Shown here in pieces: positions 13,451 to 26,090 of a stretch of DNA of 64,000 nt; positions within the stretch are counted from its first letter, which is position 1; each line of letters opens with the position of its first letter. Source of the DNA: Neurospora tetrasperma FGSC 2508. Taxonomy: Eukaryota; Ascomycota; Sordariomycetes; Sordariales; Sordariaceae. Under the pieces are notes generated by a model. It did not search any database. It worked only from the letters and a program-made list of their open reading frames with translations, and was not told the DNA's origin. Location of the stretch: NCBI RefSeq assembly GCF_000213175.1, contig NW_009799104.1, positions 3,002,730 to 3,066,729 of the forward strand, written 5' to 3'. Made by a program: the position numbers and the translations under genes.

Positions 13451-15307
13451 TTTTCATCTAGCTTTAAAAACCATCCGTCAAGTTCTACTCGAATAGCAGA
13501 GAGAAATATTCATTCTCCTTTGTAAACATCTTTCAGTGTCAAAGAAATGTGCCTTGTATGAAACGCAGAGTTCTAGTTACCCGTCCACTCATTATTCTAG
13601 CATGCGGCTCTGAATGTGAAGTTTGCTCCAGTATGGGTGCCATAATATGACAATATTAATAATGTTCATCACTCACTTGCTGTACCGCATTGCCGAAGAG
13701 TTGTTCTCGAGTTTGTCTTGGTAAATAGTATATTCGCTTGAGCCCAAATCGGAGATATGAGGTGCCTTTCTTTTGCTTCCGTTACATCCGTGCCATGGCC
13801 ACGTATACCTGGATTGCATACTTTGTCTTCCTTGAAGAGCGGTCGGGGGTATTTAACTGAGGAACTCCAACGAGAAGAATGGCGGCGACAACAGTGATGA
13901 CTGTGACAGGTGTGGTTATTCACAGATACCAACGAAATACATCAAGTTTTTGTTCTAAATCATCTTTGGAGGGCTACAAAGAGCCAGTCATCGGCTTGCC
14001 GACTTGCCGGTCATCCGGTCTGTAGATGCGGGCAGCTTTCTTTTGGGATCGGTCCTGCGTCGCCAATATTCCACAGCCCGAATGATAACTGAGTAGCAAT
14101 CGATATCGCCTCGGAGGTCACCTAGGTAGCGGTAGTAGGTAGATTATGTTGTTTTCAGGTAGAGCATCATAGGTAACCATTAAAGACAAGCAGAGGGAAA
14201 TGGAATCACTTGGGTAGATGTATAATATGTTGCGACAGCTGAAAATATACAGGTACCGCCTCCAGAGGCCTCCTGTGGTGTTGTACTTCCTACTACCTGC
14301 TACTCATCTATCGTACCATTGCTATACATATCTATGGCATCTACGCGCCTCTCAAGACATATATGTATCACACATCATGATACCGTCTCCCTTTTAGGAA
14401 AAGCCCGCTTAAGCGAGTCCGAATCGAGTACACAAGTAGCGATAGCCGGTGTAGAAAATGAGCACTCCCCAATTCCCAAATGAGTAGGCCAAGACCATGA
14501 AGCCCGGTAGACTTGTCAATCTTTTGGGTGGCTGTTACTCGGTCACTCGTTCCATGTGTTCTCTTCTGTCTTGGCTAGTTGGCTAGGTAGGCATGATAAC
14601 GATTGCAATTGAAGGACTTTGCGAGCTGACCAACTTTTAAGAGTATGTTATCGGTACATGCTGTCCAAAAATACAGCTAACTAATGTACCTAGCATGTAT
14701 GCTTCCTGGAATGTTTGCGCTGGGGACGTGTCCCACCGAGCAGAAAGAAAAAAATTCTAAGGGAGTTTTCGCTCATTGGTGAGTGATAACTTTCATTCCA
14801 CTCAAAGGTAAAGATGTCCAAGACAGAAAATGAAAATTCTTTTTAATTAAATATGAATTAGAAAGACATAAGACACGCTCCAATCTTGCTCAATCGTTCA
14901 TTGCACACCAAAAAGCTAACCGTGCTGATGACACCAGCCTGAGAAAGACTGTCGAACTGGACTTCCAAATTTGAAGAGGATGGATGTGATAGGCATGTGA
15001 TTAGAAAATGTGATTCTTGTGTGAGCAAGACGTGTAGATGATTGTCCTGGCTTTATCCTATCCATCTACCGACCTAATCATCATCACTGTCACGCTGGTT
15101 ATCATCACCCTCCTCTTTCTCATCGTAGTCATCATATTCCAGCCGCGAGACACATCTGGAGAGTGTGTGATCTTCGTCGCTGTCGTTATCCGGGTTATAG
15201 CCGAAAAAGCATCTCATCATAATCCCTCGCCTGGTCAATACTGTACTGCAAGTTTTCATCTCCTCATCTCGGTATTCTTGATCTTCTTATCACACCCCTC
15301 CTTATCC

Positions 15308-16822
15308 TTATGGGTACGGTAGAGAATTCGATCATACCAAATACCAGTAGGTGCCGTCTTGTTCTCGTTCGAGTCGAAGGCCGCTATGAAGTTCAGGTGC
15401 TCTTTCCGTGTAGAGGTAAGCTTCTTTCCACAGAGTGCGCGGATCCATCATTCGTAACCAATTTTTGAGAGTATCCGCCCGTCTTTCGAATTTTCTAGAG
15501 ACCCTTCGACAACGCCAAAGGTGTGGGATGTATCTCTGCCAATGAATCTCATAATGGTTCATGTCCGCTTCAGGGCAGCCTTTGCGTCGCCATGTTTAGG
15601 AACCTCAACGCTGTTAAATATTGATTCATCTCAATGTAAAGCTGTTTAACAATTTTTATATTGTTCTCTAACTGTTTGATATCAAGTGGAAGTTGTTGAT
15701 AGTGTTGAACTATCAAGCGTTGGCGAACCTGAAGTTCGAGTCTGCAGTCGCTATTCTGGTTGTTTAAAAAATGGAACCTCCTCGTCTCATCTTTTTCCTC
15801 CTTTGACCCGCTCTGATCCAGTTCCTGTTCGATGGGCTAAGAGGTCTTAGAGATCCAAGAGGAAAGGACGGAGATCGGGTGTTGTCGTGGTAAACTTTGT
15901 TGTAGTCGCGACATTCCTGACGGTTGCTAGATGATGGCCGTGGCGTTTTGTTGTCTTGACCCCCGCCACTGAACAGACCTAACAGACGGGTGGGACTGAT
16001 GTCCACGTCTGGCTTGAACAGGTCGTCCGATTCATCAAGGTTCAGAGTCCCCCATTAAATGGTCCCCAAAGTCGCCATCCAGGTCCTCGTCTCCATCGCC
16101 TTTCCCGCTTCCAGGCATACATTCGCTCTGATCCTGAATATGGTCTTCCATGCCCACTGGCACAGACCATCCCTTCTTCGAAACAATCATCAACCCCATC
16201 CATCCGTATGTCCGCTTCAGCCGTCTGCCGATTCGTCTCACCATTATGAAGGTGAGCTTCCCCCTAAGGTGCGGTTCATAGAACTGGATGGCCCTTTCAA
16301 CATCCCAGATGGTCGGGCAAACCTGCCAGATGGATCCATACAGTTTCTCGACCATGAATCCAGTAGAGGTCATGGCATGGAGGAAGGGGAGTCTCGTCAA
16401 ATCCGGTGATTAGGAAGAAGCAAATGACGGCGGTGCCCACCCGGTAGGAGGAGGATACGGTGAGTTCTGGCTTAGTGAGGGTGTGGAACAGCGCACGGAA
16501 AACTTTGATGGATCTATCATCAACGGCAACAATAGGCTTTTTATCCTCGGTCAGATAACATGGCGGGAGGAATCACAAGGCCGGGATCAAAGACCAGAGG
16601 CTCCGGGCCCATGCCGGGAGCGAAGAAAGGGGCGAGTTGAAGAAAGGGGCGAGTTGGGTTTGAGGGTTCTCAAAGCCCACCACATTCTGCCTGTGGTTGC
16701 AAGTAGAGTAGGTCGGAAAATGATGGGGATGGGGTAATATCCCCCGTTGCTTGCCCTTTTTGCTCTCAAGCGAGTAGTACTGATGATAGACCAGATTGTC
16801 AGCAACTGTTCACGCCTTGGGG
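15308..16822 (-). pseudogene. Decayed fungal protein-coding gene with frameshifts and a stop
   Basis: The minus strand reads as coherent protein-like segments in changing frames. One runs from about 16819 to 16640 and contains VVGFENPQTQLAPFF. Next comes a segment with GMGPEPLVFDPGLVIPP, interrupted by a 17-bp tandem duplication (16622-16638 and 16639-16655); ignoring one copy joins the two frames. A single-base shift near 16550 leads to DRSIKVFRALFHT, and another near 16395 leads to FLHAMTSTGF...EKLYGSIWQ (to 16035). After a shift near 16030 comes an acidic stretch, then a coiled-coil-like segment (about 15830-15585). The last segment (15572-15308) holds WLRMMDPRTLWKE and an in-frame TGA where CGA would continue. 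The VFRALFH...FLHAMTS...EKLYGS...WQ layout resembles, from memory, a module common in uncharacterised Pezizomycotina proteins. The function is unknown. The 5' limit is uncertain, and an open frame at 17185-16970 may belong to it. Confidence 0.6.
16622..16655. repeat. 17-bp perfect tandem duplication
   Basis: Two adjacent identical copies of GAAGAAAGGGGCGAGTT (plus-strand orientation). Seventeen is not a multiple of three, and the duplication sits exactly where the minus-strand reading frame of the decayed gene changes. It is probably one of the inactivating events. Confidence 0.85.
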
Positions 16823-19800
16823 AGGTCCGGACGCTACCCGGTGAAGTCGTTGTGTATGAAGGGGTGATGTGTGATTGTCGAATATCAGAGCTGCAGGGTG
16901 GGCGAGAAAGTATGGCCTATGGGAACCGATGAGGGTGGACGAGATTGAAAGCGACCTACACTAACCAGCTTACCGACCGCGCTGCAACGCCTTCAGTGGA
17001 GTTCTCCCAACTGCAGTGGTCCGTCGTGCTCTGAAATTTGCCGGACTCTTGTCATTTTCTCTGACTGCCATTTGTTTCATCAAAGGTGGGCTCGGTCGAA
17101 TGACTTGTGGATATCTCGGTTGGTTCTGTGAAGAGGAAAACGTCAGTTTGGTTTGGTGAAAACGGATTATTGGTAGGGGTAGCATGCTATTTACCTCGAG
17201 TGAAACGAGCCGTCCTTGGTCATTTTTCGACCATGGGTCAGTTTGACAAGGACGTCATCTCGTCGAACGAGTCTCGTCGTCAGGAAGATCCCGAAACCAG
17301 TTCAACTCAGGGATGAAGCGGTCAGGCAGAAGTCGACTCTACCGTTATTTTGCGAGGGGCAAAACTGATCTGGGGCTGTGGGTGTAGTACAGGGATGGTA
17401 CAAGGCAGAAGTTGACTAACTGCCGCCGTTGTGAAAACAGCAAAGACGGCACAAGCCATCAAGCAAAAAGCAAGAAGAAAAGATAGAAAAACAATAGGCA
17501 TGTATCAGAAATATGCTGACAATGAGTTGATCAGATAGGTGGTGGTGATGATAGAAGTACATAAAAGTGTTGTTAATGGGAGAGAGAAGAACAAGGCAGA
17601 ATCTGTTGGGGGGATGGAGGAGTTTAAGTATGCTATTCAAACGGGGCTGATCCGCGTTCAACCAGGCGTCAACCAGTGCGTACCTGCATCAAAGAAGTGG
17701 GTGGTCGACATGCTAATGAGACTGGCTTCATAGAGAGACGGCGGAAGGGTTGATTGAGGTAGTGAAGATGACGACCAGAGAGGATGGAATATCTTTGGAT
17801 GGATGAAAGAGCGCTCAGTGTCCATGGCCCAGGACTGCCCTCAACTGCCTGCGAATTCTTTCTGGGTCAAGGGAAGTGACGGCAAAGCAACTACATAGCC
17901 TGGTTGAGGGCATTCGAGTGAGTGAGAGGAAAGAGGAAAGTCCTCATGGCGATGTCCATTTCCGGGCAGTTGCAGTCAGCACGCTCCCGGTGAGCAAGCG
18001 GAAGGTGCAAATTCCTTCCAAGCAGTCACAGCCCGTCCTCAGGCAGGTCTGGATGCTAACCGGCAGCCGGGTAGGAAGCCACTCGGCAGTCGTTGCTGGA
18101 CTGAGGTACGGCAGTAACCTCCGAACTCCGGGGGGCCGTAGCTTCCCGGCGAAGTGAACGAATCACAGAAATGGCAGTTCACCGTTTGGGCAAGTGCCAA
18201 GACCCAGTGCAGTGGTCGGAGGGTCGCGAGATCCACCTCGGGACCGCTGAATGGGACCACCAGGCCAGGACGGGGCCACCGGGTCGGTTGGAGTCGGTGT
18301 TACCGTCGTTGAGGTTATACCGGCCCTGTCAACTATCGTGTCAAGGCCGGCAAGATGAATGAGCAAGTCGCTGTCGCCAACTCGTTGTATTCCTTCATAT
18401 CACACCCACGGTTGCTGACGAAACGGCAAGTGTTACGTGATGTAATGGGGAATAACAAGTAGCACTTGCTATTGTCGCAAATCGCCTCCGCCTTGGAAGA
18501 AGGAATATGACGGCAACATGCCCAGTCAGGGAGCCCTCTTGAAACTGAAGCTTCGTTTTTTTTTTGTTAAAATATAGGAAAAGATCAACATCTCCCTTGC
18601 ATGGCTCTTGACTTTTTGAGAGCCAACGGCGAAAACTAAAGTTCTGCTGGTCCATCTGGAAAGCGCGCATTATGGACTCTGTCGGTGTGGCTATGCTGCC
18701 CAGTCTAGACTGCAAAACACCATTTTCGTGTCTACCGACTGACTCCATCGCCAAAGTAGTGCCGGGATGCCGTCCCCGTCCGTATCACGAGACCCCCCCC
18801 CCAAAAAAAGCCACGCGAATGTCCAAAACCGTGCCCACACGATCGCATCTTGACCGCTTTCGCTGTTGCCGAGGGGATACAAAGCGGGCCCATGTGGTGG
18901 TTAGTGCCGTTGATGCTGACTTGGGTGAGGTTAACGATGCGGAGGGCTTAAAATAGCATGGGCGGGTGGGTTGGTGGGTTTGATGGTTGCGACGGAAATC
19001 GTGGGAGGATTCACTTTTGGAATCATCATGGTTTCCTACTTCTTTCCATCTGTCGTGAAATGTCACAACTCCAGTAGGCAGGAATGGAAACGTTACATGT
19101 TCCAAGCCATGATTCTTTTCGTTAATAGGCACTGCTGTGTCTTGCTTGCTAGTATCACTGCTTTGTTTAGGGTGCCCAACAACTGGGTAGTCGGGGCGTC
19201 ACGAAGTCATGAATTAGGTAAAGTCTGTTTTAGATCATGGATAGCTCGAACAAGGTGGCAGGGCGGGCAGCGCCATGTCCGAGCGCCATGAGGCGTTGTC
19301 GCAAACAGAGGAGAGTGCGATGTTCGGAAAGTCATGGTTTCGAAAATACGGAAGAAGAAGATCATATGCGAAAAAGACGTCAGAATAAGGTGCATTTGGT
19401 TTTGAGGTGTCTATCCGTGTTGGCATTGATTGCTGGGGAAGATTTGCAGGATGGACGACGGCCAAATCCTGGAAGAACACCATGATGCTGTTCGAAGATG
19501 ATCATTGTCGGAAATGACCCGCTAACAGTTCATGGCCCAGCATGAGAGGGGAAAGGTTAGTGAGTTAGCGGCGGTGAGCAACAGACAGCCCCAAACGAGA
19601 TACTCAAATAGGTGGTGGGTCTCATGCATTGTCCACGCTACCAATCGTGGATTGCATGGAAATCCGCCGCCCGCCCCGCAAGGGGATTTACAGACGACCC
19701 GACGTTATCATGGACCACTTGATCAACGAACGAGTTTACCGACACTACTCATTGCCTCTGTCAAGAGCTCTTCGTTCCAAGACGGAATTCGCTCGTCCCT

Positions 19801-22125
19801 TCTTGGTTGATGTTTGAGACGCAACAGCGAAACCGATAAATCCTGTGGTTTCGCATCAAGTAAGTAACAACACTGCTTCATCTTTCTCTTTCTTTTCTTT
19901 TTTCCCCCCTTCCAGATCCGATTTCATTCCATTCATTCGCTAGAGGTAGTTTGGCACTCATTCGAATTCTTCCAAACCGCCGATTGATTGGCAACCAAGT
20001 TGGGTTGTTCTTTCATTCTCAGCTTTGGGATGTGATCGGCGCCTAGGGCGTCTGGGCCTCTCGAGATTTCCAGAGCAACCTAACCACGGCTCTCGCCTTG
20101 TAGCGCTCGTGACTGGACCAAGCACTACCCCTGAAAGACCCCTAAAGGACCCCTAGCACCCATTCACTGGCAGACAGGTGCCAAGTATCGTGGTGAGTCT
20201 CATACACCTGCATAGATATGCATTGGATTGCGACGGGGCATATGTATGGATATGCATATCCAACTCAGCCGCCTGAGCGCAAAGAAAGCAAGAGCTGAAG
20301 CATTCGCTGACGCCTTTCGCGCACATGATGACAACCATCGCCAACTTCAGTTGCTGATTTTCCTGTTGGTGGACGTGCTCCGTGCTTGACACACCGGGGA
20401 CATGGAAGACGCCTTATGCAACCCGATAGGACTTCCGTAGGGCGCAAGTGATGGTATCTGTTTCCTCTCGAATGAGATGCCACACGTGTACAAACACTAT
20501 CTGTAGTGGGCGTGGAGATCTGCTTAGCTCCCGTTTCACCGTTCTCAACAGATGCTCGATGGTGCGCCAATTTGAAGACGATCTTGTACGCACTAAATAC
20601 ACTATAGCCCACGATGCCTTCATCTAGGTTACCTCACTCGGCCTGTGAAACCAGCATCGACAGCCGGGGGCGTTTCGAGGCTTCTGCTGTGTTCATCCAG
20701 ACCTGATTCAGGGAGAGGCAATTTATAGGACAATTGCCGACGCCCACCGCTGCCACCAAGACAGCTGGTCGGTAACGCCAACTTGAGCGTTCCTCAACAC
20801 CACGCCGTGTTGCCCTTTGGAGACTTTGAGAAGCCAAGATGGCAGTCCAAGACTTCCCTAGTCGTTGCTGCCTGCTTGGGAGTCTTGGGATCTCACGATA
20901 TGGATGGATCCGAGATTCCGCGAGTGGATAGTACCATCAATATCCACTGTCGACACTAGTGTAGAGGCATGAGAATCTCGTATTGTATTGCCTTTTGACC
21001 GTTTCCGCTCCTTCGTTGGTGTTGGCGTGTTGGATGCTTCCCGTACAAAATATTAGCCAGAACGCCAAGCAGGTGAAGCCCCCCTGAATGTGAGACCAAT
21101 GACCAGGGGGTCCATGACTTTGACATGAGCTCGCAGCGCCACAAATCTGCAGCGTGCCCAACAGACCCCAGCAAGGATCTTTGCCATGGCATCTGATTGG
21201 TGATGTTGGCTCTCTCCCCTGAGCGCGGCGCTGCTGCCGCTACCTACCTCTAGGTTGGGAACGCCTGGGAAACGCTTGGTCGGCCTGAGACGTTGCCTTG
21301 GCTGCTTCGGGAGGGTGACATTGGCTTCAGGACAGAAAATTGTTACGACAGGAACGACAAACGGCAGCACCAGAAGCAAGGGTTGCTCATTTAACTTTTT
21401 GCCCAGAAAAGGAGATGCGAGCAAGGGGGGGCCGCAAGGCAGGCGCTACCATACCCACTGACTGCATGCTCACTTTGTTCAGTTCAGTTCAGTTGGCTCG
21501 CTCACGGTAGGTAAGAATTATGCGCACCACGCACAGGTCACTCACTACAGTACACTACACTACCTCTACACACAGATTTTGATGCTCCAAAACTTGGCCA
21601 AAATTCCACCAAAGAACTTGGTTCTTGATGTAAAACCTATGGGTAATCAGGGCTTCTTCTATTCTTATACGCTCTCTCCAGTTTCCGGGGTAAATGGTGT
21701 TGGCCAAGGCTGGCGGAAATAGGTGGTAAAACCGGTTGTCCAGTGCGCATCCGCTAATGCTGACGTCCACGAGCTTGGCTCCATCACGTTAACGGATCAA
21801 GCGAGAGGAACACCGAAGGATCCATGGATGGACATGGAGGAGATACCGACCGTGACTGGGAACATCTCCACCCCCCAACCCGACTCCATTTCTCCCTCTT
21901 CTTCCTTCGTTTCCCTTGTTTCGTAAAGTCTTCAAAACACACTCCTTCGCACATCCTCTTTTTGACCCTTCTACCTCGCCATTCCCGGTCAGCTAGAAGT
22001 ATCTACAGTCCTTCGTTCGGAACACCACACTCGCTATCTTGCTTGTCTTGCCTTCAGCTACAGTCCTTTGCTCCCACTAACACAATTCGCCTATACAACC
22101 TTTGACCTCCTCCAAATCAGTAATC
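16823..22125. other. Gene-poor block, right part, and upstream region of the Crh gene
   Basis: No supportable gene in about 5.3 kb. Open frames are short and overlap on both strands. The last about 250 nt (21880-22125) are strongly C/T-rich and are the likely 5' leader of the Crh gene that starts at 22126. The beginning may still contain N-terminal remnants of the decayed gene. I found no repeat family, tRNA or rRNA. Confidence 0.5.
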
Positions 22126-23288
22126 ATGCAAATCAAGACTCTCACCGCGTTGGCTTTTGCCTCGCTCGTTTCCGCTCAGACCTACACTGACTGTGATCCC
22201 ACCAAGAAGAGTATGTTTCACCAGATGAAAAATCGAGAAGAAAAGAAAAAAAAAAACAGTGGCTAACTTGACTGCTTCTAGCCTGCCCCAATGACAAGGC
22301 CGTCGGCAAGGAAATCATCAACATCGACTTCACCAAGGGCGCCGACAGCTTCTTCAAGAACATGGTCGGCACTACTCTCCAGTACGACAACAAGCTCGGC
22401 GCCGTCTACACCATCAAGAAGGAGACGGATGCTCCTACCGTTGCCAGCTCTCGCTACATCTTCTTCGGTCAGGTCGACGTTACCGTGAGGGCCGCCTTCG
22501 GCAAGGGTGTCGTCACCAGCTTCGTTCTTCAGTCCGACGACCTCGACGAGATTGATTGGGAGTGGATCGGCAGCGACACCACCCAGGTTCAGACCAACTA
22601 CTTCAGCAAGGGTTGCACCGAGACCTACGACCGCGGTGGCTTTTCTACCGTCGCCAACCCCCAGAACGAGTTCCACACCTACACCATCAAGTGGACCCCC
22701 ACCCAGCTCGACTGGATCATCGACGGCGCCGTCGTCCGCACCCTCAAGGCCGCCGATGCCAAGGGCTGTGCCGGCTTCCCCCAGACTCCCATGCAGATCA
22801 AGCTCGGCACCTGGGTTGCCGGTCGCAAGGACGCCGCCCAGGGTACCATTGAGTGGGCCGGCGGTATCACCGACTTCAGCGAGGGTCCCTTCATGGGCTA
22901 CTACCAGAGCATCAAGATTCAGGACTACATGGGTGGTGACGGTACCACGGGCGCCAAGGACGCCACCGAGTACCAGTACGGCGACAAGAGCGGCACCTGG
23001 CAGAGCATCAAGGTCCTCACCGGTACCTCTACTACCGAGGACATTGACACCAAGTCTGGCTCTTCTACTGCCACCACTCTGAGCGCCGTCCCTTCCGCCT
23101 CCTCCACCTCCGGCTCTTCCTCGCTCCCCATCGACAGCACCCTCAACAACAACAACAGCAGCAGCTCCACCAGCGACGCCACTGAGGCCACCAAGAGCGG
23201 CAACGTCGTCACCGGCGGTGCTGGCAAGCTCGCCATGAGCATTGCCTCCTTCGGCGCTGCCCTCTTCGCCGGCGCCATGCTTCTTTAA
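22126..23288 (+). CDS. mwg-1: GPI-anchored Crh-type cell-wall glucanosyltransferase (GH16)
   Basis: Crh/Utr2-family transglycosylase that links chitin to beta-glucan in the growing wall. Two exons (22126-22210 and 22282-23288) are joined over a 71-nt intron, giving 363 residues. Residues 1-17 form a signal peptide ending at Val-Ser-Ala, before a conserved Cys-containing N-terminal segment. The GH16 active site is DEIDWEW, with Glu118 (nucleophile), Asp120 and Glu122 (acid/base). The C-terminal part is Ser/Thr/Asn-rich and ends in a hydrophobic tail (GGAGKLAMSIASFGAALFAG) with no charged end, as expected for GPI attachment and then linkage to the wall. The first-exon ATG was chosen because it supplies the signal peptide, although a later ATG lies in the same frame. 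The symbol is from memory of the N. crassa gene at this location; the family call is secure. Confidence 0.93.
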
Positions 23289-24611
23289 ACTGCTTGCCTG
23301 AGCCAATGACGAAAGGAAAAAAACTTTCAATGAGGGACGAACAAAAGGAGATGCAGTTATTTGAATTTCCATCCTCGCTTCCAACCGAGCTATCTATATC
23401 TCTTCTCTTTTTTACACCTACGATCCTTTTGAACTGGACACACGACATCTCTTGCGCGCCTGTGGCGGTATCTGAGAAGTTGTTGTCCAGAGAGCGCTTT
23501 GAAATGTACAATCAAGTTTAATTCCATCGGTTGGTTGTGTTTGGTACCCTCTACAGCAGCAGGAAGAAGAAGAAGACGGAGAGAAGGAAGAGCGCGCATC
23601 GGTTCGGCCGGCATGTTTTGTCATGAGAAAGAGCGCATTAATCACGTTGGCAAATTTTGGTTTTGGCTTTTTTATATACCACCGCCTCGAAGCGATATTT
23701 TTGCTTTACGCCAACGAATATGCGAGGAGTTCATGGGATAGTATGGTACCAGCTTGGTGGATAGGTACCGGCGGCCGACATCGACGTGGTGGTTCGGTTC
23801 GGTTCGCGGAAAAAGAAGGAGGGAAAGACCAATAAACAGTAGGGATGAACATATGTTTAGATTCGGACATAAAGATTTATGTATATTGATGTGGGGAGTT
23901 AAACTTTTTTGGTTGAATACCATATACTTTTTTGAACACAATACCACCTTTTCCGAATTTGCACTTGACGACTCGGGTTCATTTTGCTCGTTCTTTTGTT
24001 CTGGAATCTTTTGAGATGAACTTGCAATCTCCAATTTACCACCCCAATCACATTTCACCACACCAACATCACTATACAACCAGCCTGAAAAAATCCTGTC
24101 AAACTTACCAATCATCTTGGCTCATTGGCGACTCCAGTCTTGCCTGTTTAGCGACTCCATTCCTGCCTGCTTGGCTACTCCCCGCTCGTTCCCTACGCGA
24201 CCTTGGCCCAATCCACTTTGTACACTACACTGATCGCTCAAAAAAACCGCCTTCATCATTCTCACCTGGCCGTGTTTTCCGCTTTGGGTCAGGTACATCA
24301 CCGACAAACCCCAAATCTCGGACCATTCATGTTTACCAAGTCCTTGATTGCCGTCCATTCCGTCCGTTTCCAACATCTTTCAATTATCCATCCGTCTGTT
24401 TTCTTCACTTTTTCGTGACGGACTGAGTCTTTTCTACAATCGTGACGTAGCTGCGCCCTGATTTTCCCACTCCTCAATGTGAGACATTCCCAGCACTACT
24501 GTGGTAAAAATGATGATGAAAGCAACGACGGATCCCACGCAGGAAGACAGACAGGGGCGGGCGGCCCCCCCCAATCCCCATAGGGCGGACGAACGAAACG
24601 AAAATTCGAGT

Positions 24612-24775
24612 CATCCATCCATCCATCCATTTGACAGCAGGTAGGCAGGTAGGCAGGTAGGTAGGCAGGCAGGCAGGCAGGCAGGCAAAGCAAGCGAGAA
24701 GCCAAGGATGGATGGATGGAGTCGATCCGGAAATTGGAATTGAGAATTTGAGAGAGAATGCATGCATGCATGCAC
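24612..24775. repeat. Compound tetranucleotide microsatellite with inverted arms
   Basis: An ATCC repeat (near 24613-24631) is followed by an AGGT/AGGC repeat (about 24640-24688), then by GGAT repeats (about 24705-24720) that are the reverse complement of the first arm. A GCAT run follows (about 24758-24772). The two outer arms could pair around the central repeat. Confidence 0.85.
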
Positions 24776-26018
24776 CTCGGCTCCTCAGCTCCTCGGCGGG
24801 CGGTTGGCGGTTGGCGGGCGGGCGACGTTCCAAGAACGGACGGGACAGCGAAGGGGAAATTTCTCATGTCCTCGCCCTGCCAAGCCAAATCCAAATCCAT
24901 GGAATGGCAGGCATGCACTGCACGCACCGGGAACTCGGCGCTAGTGGTCGCCGGCGTCAGGTTTGCTCCTGCCGTGGGGGGAGGGGGGGGAAGGGGCTGA
25001 GTGAGTGAGTGGCTTGTGCACGACGACGGACGTGAATTTCCAAAACCAAGGCCGGGCGTTCCTTGCATGCCCGTGCAGTGAGTGAGGCCAGGCCTTGGCA
25101 GGGGTAGTTTCACTTTTTTACATTATACCACAGTACACACGGTTACATAGCGAGGACAGACCTTGCAGCACCTCAGCTCAGCTTCACACGCCCGCGGTAC
25201 GGTACTTACGGTACTGTGTGTATGGAACTTTGGTTGCACTTGGTGGAATATTTTGTAGCGCCCCGAGCTTTTCGCGTCCGAGTATACTAGCAATGAAATC
25301 GGACGGACGGCACTGGAAAACTTGTTGTGCGTGCATTTGACAGGCCCAGGTCGGGTTTGGAACCATCCAACACAAAGAAAAAAAAAAAGATTGAGGAATT
25401 GGGACGCGGGGAAGTAACTGACAGCTTGGAAAACCTGGGAAGCAAAATTGCTGTAGTGTAGGAGATGGAATTACCGGTTCAACAAGGAGATCGTGAGGAG
25501 GATACACAGAAGGGAAGGGAGTGGATGCAGGGGAAAGAAACGTGGAAGAATAAGCAACGCCGTTGGTTGCACAGCAGGTGATATGTAGTCGTCATTTGAG
25601 ACACGTTCACTCAATCACTCAAAAAAGACTGGGCAAGCGGCGTTGTTTGCTTTATTGTGGCCTGGGCAAGAAGTATTGATTGCTGTGGAAGGTAAAGAGG
25701 GAGCCGAAGGAAGTTATTAATTCAGTACGTGGGATATTTGAACATTGATCGATTGATTGATCGAAGCTGAGATTCAGAAGCGGGATTGAGATTGAGGTTC
25801 GAGAACTGACAGTTGATTTTTCGCTGTATTTTGGCGATGTGATGGATGTGTTACATCCATGTTCCGATGCTAGAGGGACGGAAGCACAAATTGCTCCTGA
25901 TCCGAGCCTCGATTCTTTGCACATTCTGCTCAACGGATCTATCCCCTGCCAATCCATCTTTACCACCGCTGGGTCTAAAAAGTGGGTTATTTGAGTAGCC
26001 GACTAGCCGTACCCCCGA

Positions 26019-26090
26019 TATGTGGTTATAAGAGTACTTGGCCTCGCCGTCTCACAAAAATCAGACCCCGGTTAACGCGATTCCGGGCCG
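26019..26090 (+). other. tRNA-like relic (resembles a decayed tRNA-Asp)
   Basis: A D-arm-like TGTGGTTATAAGAGTACTTG is followed by GGCCTCGCCGTCTCAC and then by a T-arm-like CCCCGGTTAACGCGATTCCG. The order and the words (GGTTA, ACTTGGC, GTC/CAC, GACCCCGGTT, CGATTCC) recall tRNA-Asp, but insertions disrupt both the anticodon and T arms. It is probably a pseudogene. Assignment is by eye only. Confidence 0.3.

Larger units (their letters stand above)
4536..15300. other. Gene-poor block, left part
   Basis: About 10.8 kb without a gene I can support. Short open frames occur on both strands, none with a family motif. Visible items are an A18 run (7436-7453), several GGTAGGTACC/CCTAGGTA palindromes (7762-7788, 7866-7877, 8511-8520, 12533-12543, 14121-14140), a T12A14 palindrome (13425-13450), and a tRNA-like relic (11950-12030). 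A promoter-like pyrimidine-rich stretch (about 9960-10260) runs into a short ORF from 10277. The base composition looks mixed. Only 13380-13500 and about 14690-14880 are clearly AT-rich, so the block is not one large RIP-mutated transposon. Confidence 0.5.

Noticed and set aside
13380-14900. RIP-mutated transposon
   Set aside because: Two AT-rich patches are present, but no terminal repeats, transposase or reverse-transcriptase fragments are readable, and the surrounding DNA is not AT-rich.
22278-23384. 368-codon open frame antisense to the Crh gene
   Set aside because: It mirrors the GC-rich codon usage of the sense gene, has no family motif and is Gly/Val/Ala-biased in the way expected of a shadow frame.
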